Assembly: GCA_022984795.1 (NCBI GenBank) | Contig: JALIHJ010000018.1 | Location: 234,492 to 298,491, forward strand | Reading direction: 5' to 3' | From: Fabrea salina | Taxonomy: Eukaryota; Ciliophora; Heterotrichea; Heterotrichida; Fabreidae | DNA length: 64,000 nt | The notes under the pieces: generated by a model | Databases searched by the model: none | Told to the model about the DNA's origin: nothing | What the model saw: the letters and a program-made list of their open reading frames with translations, nothing else | Made by a program: the position numbers and the translations under genes | Shown here: piece after piece, positions 50,465-59,189 of the stretch | How positions within the stretch are numbered: position 1 is the first letter of the stretch | How the letters are laid out: each line of letters begins with the position of its first letter

Positions 50465-50995
50465 ATGTCCGAAAGTGAGTCCGAAAAAGCGTCAAGTGAA
50501 GAAGAAGAAGACTCACAAGGCTCAGAAGAAGAAGACTCACAAGGCTCAGAAGAAGAAGACTCGCAAAACTCTGAAGAAGGCTCTGAAGAAGAGTCCCAGG
50601 CAAGCCAAAAGTCCGAAGAAGACCAAGAATCCCAAGGCGACCAAGAAAGTGACGTTGAAGAGCAGCCCTTGCCAACACCTTCAAGACCCAAACCCTCACC
50701 AATCAAACTAGTGCAGGAAATATCCTCCCAACTAGACAGAATGTCCCTTGAGATTGACGAAATATTTTCTTTCAAAGTGGAGTGTCCCTGGGAACCTAGT
50801 TTCCAGCAACTGCAGTCGCCAGAACCAGTTTTTTCCTCAACAACTATGAGCTTCCCCAAACCACCTGTGGAAGAAGCCCAACTTTCGCAACTGTACCAAA
50901 AGTCAGTTCCAGACGAACCCATATCTTTAGTGAAGGAGTCAAAACCCAGTAAGTTCTTTTCGTTCAACTCAGCCCCCTACTACCAAAAGAAATGA
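50465..50995 (+). CDS. Acidic Ser/Glu-rich protein of unknown function; ends TGA-TAA
   Basis: 176 residues. The first ~75 residues are almost only Glu, Ser, Asp and Gln, built on three copies of an 8-residue unit EEEDSQGS. This looks like a casein-kinase-2 target or a histone/RNA-chaperone-like acidic tail. The second half is Pro/Ser-rich with a short helix (IKLVQEISSQLDRMSLEIDE) that could bind a partner. It has no membrane segment or known domain. The stop is TGA followed at once by TAA. A 10 nt gap separates it from WDR82 on the same strand. Confidence 0.7.
   Translation: MSESESEKASSEEEEDSQGSEEEDSQGSEEEDSQNSEEGSEEESQASQKSEEDQESQGDQESDVEEQPLPTPSRPKPSPIKLVQEISSQLDRMSLEIDEIFSFKVECPWEPSFQQLQSPEPVFSSTTMSFPKPPVEEAQLSQLYQKSVPDEPISLVKESKPSKFFSFNSAPYYQKK
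50501..50572 (+). repeat. Three 24-bp tandem units encoding an acidic octapeptide
   Basis: Units at 50501-50524 and 50525-50548 are identical (GAAGAAGAAGACTCACAAGG plus CTCA). The third, 50549-50572, has four changes at its end. The repeat length keeps frame. Confidence 0.9.
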
Positions 50996-51005
50996 TAACT
51001 AATAA

Positions 51006-51992
51006 ATGGAAGGAGTAGAGTTGTCAGCTAGTTTGATCCAAAGCATGGACATCGGCAAGGTCTTCAAAGACAACCACGGAGACATCAACTCAATGAGTTT
51101 CTCTGACGACTGCAGTTTGCTTTTGACCTCGGCAGACGACGACTCAGTTAACATTTACAATGTCATTCGCGGAACCCGTGAAAAGTTACTTTACAACAAA
51201 GAACTAGGCGTTGAAAACATCAAATTCACCCACCACCCCAATGCTTTTCTTTGCTCAACTCGCAAAGGCAAAGAGCATCTAATCAAGTACTGGAGTTCTT
51301 ACGACAACCGAATCATCCACAACTTCCGAGGCCACTCCGACTCAATTTCTTCTATAGACATGAGTCCCAAAAACGACGTGTTTTTGTCCACAGGAAGAGA
51401 CAAACAAATGCTCATGTGGGACTTAAGACAGAGAAAAGCCCTAGCCAGACTGGAGTATCGCGACGGGGCTGGACCAGGAATGTGTGCTTTTGACCCCAGC
51501 GGAGCGGTTTTTGCACTGGTTTACCCCGTTGTCCACCAAAACACAACTAAAAACATCATAAAACTTGTAGACTCCGCAAAGTACTCTGACGGTGCTTTTG
51601 AAAGTTGGGAAATCGAAAGCCCTGAAATCAAAGGAATCGAGTTCAGTGACGACGGCCAGTACCTCCTGGCTTACACTGTAGAAAACCAAATTCTGCTGCT
51701 GGACGCTCTTTACGGAACGAAAAAGCATGTTTTCAGCAACTTCCAGAACGAAAACGGAAAAGTAATGGCTTGCTTTTCCCCTGACTCCAAGTACGTCGTA
51801 ACTGGTTGTGAAAGAAGCAACTCTATTGTAATATTTGACATAAACTCCACAAATAAAGTTGCAGAACTCAAAGGCCACCCCAAGATCCCCACTAGTTTAG
51901 CCTGGAGCAGAGAGCACGTTCTGTTGGTTTCTGCTTGCCAGAACCTTTTGTTTTGGGTTCCTGACTACTCCAAGTTAAGAAGTTATCCATAG
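51006..51992 (+). CDS. WDR82: WD40 protein WDR82/Swd2
   Basis: 328 residues forming seven WD40 blades. Diagnostic segments are INSMSFSDDCSLLLTSADDD, YWSSYDNRIIHNFRGHSDSI, MSPKNDVFLSTGRDKQMLMW and AFDPSGAVFALVYP, which follow WDR82/Swd2 order, including the YDNR..R.F.GH core. WDR82 is a subunit of the SET1/COMPASS histone H3K4 methylase and of the PNUTS-PP1 transcription termination complex. It is nuclear. In a genome with almost no space between genes, a termination factor has special interest, though this is context, not evidence. The length matches the family. Confidence 0.92.
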   Translation: MEGVELSASLIQSMDIGKVFKDNHGDINSMSFSDDCSLLLTSADDDSVNIYNVIRGTREKLLYNKELGVENIKFTHHPNAFLCSTRKGKEHLIKYWSSYDNRIIHNFRGHSDSISSIDMSPKNDVFLSTGRDKQMLMWDLRQRKALARLEYRDGAGPGMCAFDPSGAVFALVYPVVHQNTTKNIIKLVDSAKYSDGAFESWEIESPEIKGIEFSDDGQYLLAYTVENQILLLDALYGTKKHVFSNFQNENGKVMACFSPDSKYVVTGCERSNSIVIFDINSTNKVAELKGHPKIPTSLAWSREHVLLVSACQNLLFWVPDYSKLRSYP

Positions 51993-52009
51993 TAATAATC
52001 TAACAAATT

Positions 52010-54097
52010 ATGAACGAAGTCTTTTCTGCCCCTGACCAAGTGGACTCTACAAGTGTATATAATCCTTACTCACAAAGGGCTTGGTGGAACTGCATCCAAG
52101 TAGAAACTTCTTTCACACAAAAATTAAACCTCTACGAGCGTGGCCTTACTTACATACCTGGCAGCTACAAACTCTGGCACCACTACCTCTCAGAGGTCAA
52201 AGACTATGTTCTCGATACCCCCTCCGGAAGCAACTTCCGAACAGCCAATGCTCTCTACGAAAGAGCCCTTCGGTACCTCTACTTAATGCCTAGAATCTGG
52301 CTTGATTATCTAGAGTTCCTAATCCACCAAGGACAAGTTACCAGAACCCGCCAAATATTTGACCTTTCACTGCAGCAGTTGCCTATAACTCAACATGCTC
52401 TTATTTGGGACTTGTACATTGAGTGGGTCAAAGTCCACCCAGTACCTCAAATTTCAAAACGCATCCTTGAAAGGTATTTGGAGTTGAACCCGAATTACCT
52501 TGAAACATACATCGAATTTTTAGTTCAAAAAGAATTTATTTCTGAGGCAGTTGACAGAATTTTAGAAGTGCTTCAAGAAAAAACCCACCTAGCCAAGACA
52601 CTAGTTGAAGTCATTAGTCAGAACCCAGACAGAGTGAGTCAACCTGAGCAAGTTCTTGAGAAGTGCCGTCCGTACCTTTCTGAAAAAGCCTTTTGGTGGA
52701 CGGCCTTTGCAGAACTCTACATAAGAAAAGGCAAGTTCGAAGAAACCCGTGCCACCTTCGAAAGGGCCCTTGCTGAAGTTAACTCGCCCGAAGACTTCGG
52801 AGTGGTGTTTGCTGCTTACACTGAGTTTGAAGAAGACCTTCTGAACACCTTTGCAGAAGAAAACTTAGATGAACTTGCAGAACAACAGGTGAAAAGACTA
52901 GAAGAACTGCTTGCAAGGCGGGAACTAGCTTTGTCGGATGTTGTTTTAAGAAGCGACCCCAACAGCGTTGAGGACTGGCTTAGCAGAACACAGCTCTTCC
53001 AAAACGTAACTGTGGACGTTCTAAGGACTTATGCCCAAGCCATAACTATTGTAGACCCTTTCAAAGCAAGCAAAAAGTACCCTAAGTTGTGGATAAACTT
53101 TGCCAGGATTTACGAAGAAAAGCAAGACTTAAAGAACTGCAGAACTGTTTTCCACAAAGCAGTTCAGTCGCGGTTCAGAACTCCTGACCAAGCTAGTCAG
53201 GTTTGGGAGGCTTGGATTGAATTTGAAATCAGAAACAAGTCTTACGAAGACGCTTACTTGCTTGCTAGTTTCATTTGCAACTCCCACTTGATGGGCTCTT
53301 CCTCCCAAAGACTCTGGCACCTCTACTTGGACTTAGCTGAAAACCTAGACTCCTTGGAGAACACAAAAAGGGCCTACAATGACATGATTGCTAGAAAACT
53401 CATCAGTCCCCAAACGTTGATGAATTACTGCGACTACTTGCAGCAAAAAGGGTTCTGGGAAGAAGCTTTCAGAGCTTACGAAAAAGGAGTCAACAACTTC
53501 CAGTGGCCTCACGTGTACGAAATCTGGGTTTGTTACTTGAAGTGGTTTGTGGAGAGGTACGGAGAACGCAAGTTAGAAAGGTCCAGAGAACTCTTTGAAG
53601 AAGTCCTTCGCACTTCCCCCAAAGACAAAATCAAGGTGTTTTACCTCATGTACGCCAAACTAGAAGAAAACTATGGCTTACTCAACCACGCAATTGAAAT
53701 ATACGACAAAGCTGTCCGGGACTTAGGCGACCCCCAACTGTTCTACATGTACATGCAAAAGGCTTCTGAGTACTTTGGGATCTGCAAAATGCGGACTTTG
53801 TTTGAAACTGCTTTTGAAAGTTTGTGCAACTCCCCGGAGTTCCTCCAGGTAGGAATGAACTTTGCCAAAATAGAAAGCAAACTAGGCGAAATAGAACGAG
53901 CAAGGAGCATTTTCAACTACGTCTCTGAGTTAGCAGATCCCAGGAAGGCAGAAGAGTTCTGGAAAGCTTGGGAAGAATTCGAACTCTACAACGGCAACGA
54001 AGACACTTTCCGAGAAATGATGCGCATCAAACGCACTCAAAATACTAGGTACTCTGCGTTAGGTCCTAATATTCCTGAACTGCAAACTATTAATTAA
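52010..54097 (+). CDS. SYF1: Splicing factor SYF1/XAB2 (HAT repeats, NineTeen complex)
   Basis: 695 residues of HAT (half-a-TPR) repeats. The start (NPYSQRAWWNCIQVE, YERGLTYIPGSYKLWHHYL) and MPRIWLDYLEFLIHQGQVTR, LSLQQLPITQHALIWDLYI match SYF1/XAB2 rather than the related CLF1/Crooked-neck. It is a scaffold of the Prp19-associated NineTeen complex in the activated spliceosome, relevant in an organism that splices 15-nt introns. It is shorter than the human protein (about 855 residues), lacking part of the C-terminus. Its TAA stop shares the A with the start of the next gene (TAATG at 54095-54099). Confidence 0.92.
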   Translation: MNEVFSAPDQVDSTSVYNPYSQRAWWNCIQVETSFTQKLNLYERGLTYIPGSYKLWHHYLSEVKDYVLDTPSGSNFRTANALYERALRYLYLMPRIWLDYLEFLIHQGQVTRTRQIFDLSLQQLPITQHALIWDLYIEWVKVHPVPQISKRILERYLELNPNYLETYIEFLVQKEFISEAVDRILEVLQEKTHLAKTLVEVISQNPDRVSQPEQVLEKCRPYLSEKAFWWTAFAELYIRKGKFEETRATFERALAEVNSPEDFGVVFAAYTEFEEDLLNTFAEENLDELAEQQVKRLEELLARRELALSDVVLRSDPNSVEDWLSRTQLFQNVTVDVLRTYAQAITIVDPFKASKKYPKLWINFARIYEEKQDLKNCRTVFHKAVQSRFRTPDQASQVWEAWIEFEIRNKSYEDAYLLASFICNSHLMGSSSQRLWHLYLDLAENLDSLENTKRAYNDMIARKLISPQTLMNYCDYLQQKGFWEEAFRAYEKGVNNFQWPHVYEIWVCYLKWFVERYGERKLERSRELFEEVLRTSPKDKIKVFYLMYAKLEENYGLLNHAIEIYDKAVRDLGDPQLFYMYMQKASEYFGICKMRTLFETAFESLCNSPEFLQVGMNFAKIESKLGEIERARSIFNYVSELADPRKAEEFWKAWEEFELYNGNEDTFREMMRIKRTQNTRYSALGPNIPELQTIN

Positions 54098-55482
54098 TGG
54101 CTAACCATATTGAAGGAGCTGCTAACATTGTATTGAAGTCAGGTGTGTTCCTGAACCCTGCACAAGTCTTCAACAGGGACCTTTCTATCCTCGTGGCTTC
54201 TGTTTTCGCTAAAGGCAAAGAGTCCATTAAAATACTTGAACCCTTAGCAGCTTCAGGAATCCGCAGTGTCAGGTACTATAAGGAGCTCACTACTCCTATT
54301 TCAAAGCTACTTGCAAACGACATCAGTCCTCAGGCAGTTGAGGAAATCAAAACCAACTTCAAAAACAACGGCGTAGAAGCTGAAGTCACTCAACAAGACG
54401 CTTGCCACTTAATGCACAACTCTAAAATAGACCCTTGGGATTTGATTGACATTGACCCTTATGGGTCCTGTGCTAACTTCCTAGACGCAAGCATCCAAGC
54501 CATTAAAGACCAAGGACTTTTGTGCGTCACCAGCACTGACATGGCCACTCTTTGTGGCAATAACCCCGACACATGCTTTTACAAGTACTCTTCAGTCCCC
54601 ACTAAGTCTAAGTTCTGCCACGAGTTCGCTATTAGAATCATTCTGAACCAACTCAACGCAACTGCTAACAAGTACCAAAAGGTGGTAGTACCAGTGCTCA
54701 GTTTGTCAGTAGACTTCTACATAAGAGTTTTTGTGCAGGTTATTGAGTCAGCAAGTCAAGCCAAAAACTCAATTTTGAACTCTTCTTTAGTCTTCCAGTG
54801 TGGCTCCTGTCCTAACTTCTTCATCCACGACTTCGGCAAACCCGGCAAGAAAAGAAACACTCCTGGACTGTTTTCTGGCCAGGGATTCTGCTCTCACTGT
54901 GGAGGCAACTTGTTCATCCAAGGTCCAATATACTCAGGCAACCTCCACAACAAAGAACTAGTCAACGAGTGCCTCCGAACCATTGACCAGTTCCAGTTCA
55001 AAACTCACAACAAACTCAAAGGAATTCTTTTGGCAGTTAAGGACGAACTGGACTGTCCTTTGAGTTGGGACCTTTCCCAGTTGTGCAAGTTCTTCAGAGC
55101 ACCCACCATTTCTCAGAAACAGTGGAGGTCAGCGTTTAAGTCACTTGGCCTTTCCTTGTCCCAGTCCCACACAAAACCCCAGAACTACAAAACCAACGCA
55201 ACTCCCCACCAAGTCTTTGAAATAATCAAGTCATGGAAAATGCACTCAGCCAAAGACAAGTACCTCACAAACGTACCAGAGGGCAGTTCTGCTTCCAAGA
55301 TCCTTTCCTCAAGTCTTTCTTTGGAACCTAACTTCGAACTAGAACTCACACAAGAAGAAAAAGAACTCCTCAATTCCGTGAGGTATCCACCCAACCCCCA
55401 AAACTGGGGACCTAAGTCCAGACCTAAACGCGAACGACCTGAACCAACACAGCTTTCAGTTCAGAAAAAGCAAAAGTCCTAA
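54097..55482 (+). CDS. TRMT1: tRNA (guanine26-N2)-dimethyltransferase TRM1
   Basis: 461 residues. The start MANHIEGAANIVLKSGVFLN followed by PAQVFNRDLS is the conserved TRM1 N-terminus, so the ATG at 54097 is needed; the next Met comes far too late. AdoMet-binding motifs are LEPLAASGIRSVRYYKE and DLIDIDPYGSCANFLD. A zinc site CGSC...CSHC lies near residues 230-270. It makes m2,2G26 in cytosolic and perhaps mitochondrial tRNAs. The tail is basic (RPKRERPEPT), probably nuclear or tRNA-binding. The start codon overlaps the SYF1 stop by one base. Confidence 0.95.
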   Translation: MANHIEGAANIVLKSGVFLNPAQVFNRDLSILVASVFAKGKESIKILEPLAASGIRSVRYYKELTTPISKLLANDISPQAVEEIKTNFKNNGVEAEVTQQDACHLMHNSKIDPWDLIDIDPYGSCANFLDASIQAIKDQGLLCVTSTDMATLCGNNPDTCFYKYSSVPTKSKFCHEFAIRIILNQLNATANKYQKVVVPVLSLSVDFYIRVFVQVIESASQAKNSILNSSLVFQCGSCPNFFIHDFGKPGKKRNTPGLFSGQGFCSHCGGNLFIQGPIYSGNLHNKELVNECLRTIDQFQFKTHNKLKGILLAVKDELDCPLSWDLSQLCKFFRAPTISQKQWRSAFKSLGLSLSQSHTKPQNYKTNATPHQVFEIIKSWKMHSAKDKYLTNVPEGSSASKILSSSLSLEPNFELELTQEEKELLNSVRYPPNPQNWGPKSRPKRERPEPTQLSVQKKQKS

Positions 55483-55530
55483 CTTAACTAACGTTAGTTA
55501 ACAGCCCCCATTTAACGTATAAATATTCAA

Positions 55531-55800
55531 ATGGAAACACAGTACCAATACTCTACAAGTTACCAGTTCAGCGACGTCATCACAGCCAAAATCAATGATG
55601 TTTGTGACATTGATAACATACTTAAACACATGCACGTTGACGAAACCCAAATTCCTCTCAACATGCAACAAATTTACACTATTTCTAACAAAAACAGAAG
55701 GAAAAACAAGTCTAAGGTTTCTGTTCCTGAAGTGCCTCAGAAAGAGAAGCCAACCAAAGACATCCATAAGTTCCTCAAAGAGATTGGCTGGGAAATTTAA
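55531..55800 (+). CDS. Small protein of unknown function
   Basis: 89 residues, hydrophilic, with a Lys-rich middle (NKNRRKNKSKVSVPEVPQKE). No membrane segment or known motif. It has ATG with an A-rich leader and is placed regularly between two genes (48 and 25 nt), which argues for a real gene. Two overlapping frames in the same stretch look less likely: they have no such context. Confidence 0.55.
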   Translation: METQYQYSTSYQFSDVITAKINDVCDIDNILKHMHVDETQIPLNMQQIYTISNKNRRKNKSKVSVPEVPQKEKPTKDIHKFLKEIGWEI

Positions 55801-55825
55801 TCTTTTAAGTCGTTAAGCATATTAA

Positions 55826-56557
55826 ATGGGAAACTTCTTTAGGAAAGAACTTGAAGAGGACCATGTAGTTCAGTTAGTTTCTGACTCCAACAACACTCTG
55901 ACTTCAGAGATCATTTACGAAATCATGATGAAGTCCAACTTCTCTGCAAGGGAATTAATTCCTTTGTACCGTAAGTTCATTTCCCTTGACGAAGAGAACA
56001 GGGGAATGCTCACTAACCAAGAGTTCCTTTCAATGCCAGAACTCCTGTACCACCCTCTGCGGGAAATGCTCAGTTACGCAATTCCCTTTAAAAGTGCAGA
56101 GTACATCCAAAGTGTGAGTCCCAAGTTTTCTGAAGAGAAAAAGGACTTCTTAGTTAAAACTCCCAAAGCCCCCCGCACCGCTTCCTCCAAAATCCTTCCT
56201 GAAGAAAGGAACCAACTCGAGTCTACCAAGTCAACAGACTCTGTTCCTTACATCGACTTTTTACTTTTCGCTGTGTACCTTTCTCAGTTTTGTCCTAAAA
56301 CCCCAATTGACTCCAAAGTTAACTTTTTGTTCAGACTCTACGACCACGACATGGACGGAGTTTTGTCTCCTGACGACTTGTTCCAAACCATCAACAAATT
56401 AGTTGCAAACAACTTATCCCAGCCTGAAATCCAAGAAGTCATCAAAAGCATCTTTGCTGAGGTGGACGCTGCTGACAAAGGTTTTATTGACAAAGAAGAC
56501 TTTCAAAAAGTCCTTTGGATGACTGACTTCGACCAAAAAACTAACATCCACTTCTAA
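55826..56557 (+). CDS. EF-hand calcium sensor, calcineurin B/CHP-like, possibly myristoylated
   Basis: 243 residues. It begins MGNFFRKE, a myristoylation signal. The N-terminal half is calcineurin B-like with degenerate loops (LYRKFISLDEENRGMLTNQEFL). After an insertion of about 40 residues (SVSPKFSEEKKDFLVKTPKA) come two clearer EF hands: DHDMDGVLSPDDLF and DAADKGFIDKEDF. The first keeps the Ca2+ ligands; the second has K at a position where G or D is usual (ADKGF). Similar proteins bind NHE tails or calcineurin A; an NHE is present in this window, but no link can be shown. Its stop is 1 nt from the convergent aldo-keto reductase stop. Confidence 0.87.
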   Translation: MGNFFRKELEEDHVVQLVSDSNNTLTSEIIYEIMMKSNFSARELIPLYRKFISLDEENRGMLTNQEFLSMPELLYHPLREMLSYAIPFKSAEYIQSVSPKFSEEKKDFLVKTPKAPRTASSKILPEERNQLESTKSTDSVPYIDFLLFAVYLSQFCPKTPIDSKVNFLFRLYDHDMDGVLSPDDLFQTINKLVANNLSQPEIQEVIKSIFAEVDAADKGFIDKEDFQKVLWMTDFDQKTNIHF

Positions 56558-56558
56558 C

Positions 56559-57410
56559 TTATACTGTTATTTGGGTAGGGTCCCAGTTAAGTCTTTTCTG
56601 AGGAAGGTTGTCTAGTTTCTTCAGGTCTTCTTCGGATAACTCAAAGTCCAACTGAGCATTTTCCTTAAGGTGTTCTGCCTTCAAACTCTTAAACACCAAA
56701 ATAGTGTTTTTCTGCAAGGACCAACGCAGCAAAATCTGAGACTTAGTTTTTGAGTACTTGCTCACCAGTTCGTTCAAAGGCTCAGAGTCCCAAAGGACTG
56801 GGTCACACTTAGCCAAAGGACTGTAACTCTGGAGTACAATTCCCCGGTCTCTGCAAAAACTAACCACGTCGTCAATTCTGCAAAGAGGGTGGTGCTCAAC
56901 TTGGTTGATACTTGGAGGAGCTGAAGCTGCATCAAGCAGCTTTTCTAGGTGGTGGACTAAGAAATTCGAAGTCCCAATACTTTTGATGGTTCCTTCGCGT
57001 TGAAAGTCTTCCAAAGCTTTCCAAGTTTGGTGCCTAAGTTCTACCTGGGCTTCGTCTCCTCCTTTGTGCGTAAAGCTGCCAGGCCAGTGCACCAGCACAC
57101 AGTCCAAGTAATCAGTGTTCAATTTCTTGAGTGAATTTTCAACTGACTTCTTTGCTTTGTCGTAGCCATGGTCTTTAGGACCTACTTTGGTCATCAAGAA
57201 TATCGATTCTCTTTGGAAATCCTGCAGGGCTTTGCCAACGTCAGCTTCGTTTTGGTAAAGGGCTCCTGTCACAATGTGTCTGTACCCTATTTCTAGTGCT
57301 GCTTTAGTTGCGTTGTAGCAAGCTTCTCCTTTAGTTCCAAAAGTACCTAGTGCTAGCTTAGGAACTCTGAACCCAGTGTTGAGTCTTTGATATTCTTGAA
57401 GAACTCTCAT
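56559..57410 (-). CDS. Aldo-keto reductase family protein with altered catalytic Asp
   Basis: 283 residues, an (alpha/beta)8 barrel. Family segments are VPKLALGTFGTKGEA, SIFLMTKVGPKDHGY (catalytic Lys), DYLDCVLVHWPGSF (catalytic His), IGTSNFLVHHLEKLL, NQVEHHPLC and LLRWSLQKNTILVFKSL (NADP site). At the place where the family reads GYRHIDTAxxY this protein has GYRHIVTGALY, so the catalytic Asp is Val; the Tyr is kept. The enzyme may have reduced or changed activity. Substrate unknown; typical members reduce aldehydes and ketones with NADPH in the cytosol. Confidence 0.9.
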   Translation of the reverse strand: MRVLQEYQRLNTGFRVPKLALGTFGTKGEACYNATKAALEIGYRHIVTGALYQNEADVGKALQDFQRESIFLMTKVGPKDHGYDKAKKSVENSLKKLNTDYLDCVLVHWPGSFTHKGGDEAQVELRHQTWKALEDFQREGTIKSIGTSNFLVHHLEKLLDAASAPPSINQVEHHPLCRIDDVVSFCRDRGIVLQSYSPLAKCDPVLWDSEPLNELVSKYSKTKSQILLRWSLQKNTILVFKSLKAEHLKENAQLDFELSEEDLKKLDNLPQKRLNWDPTQITV

Positions 57411-57753
57411 TTTTCTAGAACAACCAATTTAATGTCTGAATTCACTGCTATAAAGCAGTTTGAGTCAGTACTTTAAGTAAAGAGACATCTGCCCACACAA
57501 CTTCCAGTAAAAATTCAGTGAAATTCAATTTACACTAAATATGAAGTTCAAGGCTAGACTTGAAAACTAAGGCTTAAGCCAAAGTCTACAGCTAAAGGAG
57601 TATAACTCAATTAGCAATCTTTTTAAGCAAAGTTGCTTAAGCACTTTCTAATTTAAGTGGAACCACTTCGGGTCTAGACTAACTTGAATTTTCAAAAAAT
57701 TGTTAGACATCAACTTAACATTTAATTAGGTGTGGTGAATAAAATAATAAAAT
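57411..57753. promoter_or_regulatory. Intergenic region at the border to the subtelomeric zone
   Basis: 343 AT-rich bases between divergent starts. No reading frame or RNA gene is apparent. It contains a near-palindrome TTAAGCAA-AG-TTGCTTAA at 57623-57640. It separates the intact gene array from the frameshifted subtelomeric genes. Confidence 0.4.
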
Positions 57754-59180
57754 ATGAACCTCAAGTTTGCTTTGATGTTATTATTGGGTCTGTTGGTTGC
57801 AGCATCAGACGTGCAGATGGCCTGTGACGAAGACAGTGACTGCCAAAACCTAAACTCGTGTAAAGACGGAGAGTGCGAGCACAAAGATTTGTTCGGGCTT
57901 GAAGTCATTGAAGTATTCGGAACGATTATAATAATGATATTCTGTGCGTCTGCTTAAAGTTGAACTGACCGGCGGAGGACCTTTAATGTTCCGATTCTAA
58001 TCATCATGCTGGGATTCAACACCACTTCGCAGTGCCTTTGACTCAGATCATCAAGTTCGGCGGGAGCTTGATTGCCATAGTTCTGAAGTTCAAAAAAAGA
58101 CACCCTACAAAGGACAGACCCCTCATTTACTACGAATTGATCATGCACGTCCAGAGCCCTGTGTTGCTAGGAGCTACTTACGGAGTAATGCTCAACAAGA
58201 TTTTCCCCCTCATGGATAATCTTATCGTGCTTACTGCTACTTCTGATTTACTTAGCTTACGACTCTGGGAAACGAGGAAGGGATTATACAAAAAAGAAAC
58301 TGAACACAAGAAGGAAGTCAAGTCCGAAATCGGAACTGCCAGTAGAGGCGACAACGAGTACCCCGAAGAAAAACGACGCCGAGTACTCTGAGTCCTTCGG
58401 GCTCAAAAAGGCAGAAGAAAGTCCTAGTGAGAACGCTAAGCTCACTAAACTCCTAAAGGAGGAAAGTGCCACTCTTCCACTTAAAAGATTCGCCGTCATT
58501 TTCGCAATTTATGTCATAGTTGTGGCTGTCTCCTTCATGATGGGAGGAAAGGGTGTTGACTCCATGATAGGAATTGAAAACTGTTCTGGAGCCTATTTCA
58601 ATTCTTAGCAGGTTTGACTGTGGTCCTAATTGGATTAGATATTTTGACGGGTTGGATGCTAATCCAACTTACAAAATTCAGAGAGGAGTGCAACTACGAG
58701 TACGATAGTGGCGACCTTCACTGGGACCTAAAGAAAACTGTGATAGTCGGAACTGTTGGTTTCATTGCTGGACTAGGTGCTGGACTCCTTGGAATAGGAG
58801 TGGGACTTGTAATGAACCCCGTGATGCTCAGAATGGGCGTTAGACCAGAAGTAGCTGCTGCCTCTAGTTCCTTTATGATTCTCTTTGCTGCTTCATTTGC
58901 TACAATTCAGTACTTCGAAGCCGGAATGGTAGACCCTAGTTACGGACTGTGGTCACAGTCACTGCATCTTCATAGTGGATCAGCTATAGGATATTCTCCC
59001 TCACCAAACTAGTACAAAAGCATGACAGGGCATCTGCTAGTTATCCTACTTTCAGTACTTCCTATGCTTAGCCGCTGTGATGATTCTGACATACGGAATT
59101 ATCGACACCGTCGACAAGGAGTCCAAGGGCACCGCTGAATACGGCTTTCAGGATTTTGCTGATTCAAGCGTAAGACTTTA
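57754..59180 (+). pseudogene. TSUP-family (TauE/SafE) anion exporter gene, frameshifted
   Basis: A signal peptide (MNLKFALMLLLGLLVAASDV) and a short Cys-rich part (CDEDSDCQNLNSCKDGEC) are followed by a membrane transporter of the TSUP family. Segments in different frames follow each other in correct order: GLEVIEVFGTIIIMIF, then GGGPLMF, then LTQIIKFGGSLIAIVLKFKK, then YELIMHVQSPVLLGATYGV, then VVLIGLDILTGWMLIQL, then GLGAGLLGIGVGLVMNPVML and VAAASSSFMILFAASFATI. At least four frame changes are needed, most as single-base losses. The end (TYGIIDTVDKESKGTAEYGF) is still recognisable near 59160. It is either a pseudogene or a real gene seen through poor end-of-contig sequence. Confidence 0.8.
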
Positions 59181-59189
59181 ATTAAAGAT

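Noticed and set aside
54091-54102. A prokaryotic operon or bacterial contamination as cause of TAATG and 2-base gaps
   Set aside because: The same array has 15-nt spliceosomal introns, exocyst, SYF1, WDR82, importin and heterotrich telomere repeats, and the proteins are eukaryotic.
57944-57959. A 16-nt intron (GTGCGTCTGCTTAAAG) in the TSUP gene
   Set aside because: It would restore the local frame but starts GTG instead of GTA, removes part of an expected membrane helix, and leaves all other frame breaks of the gene unexplained.
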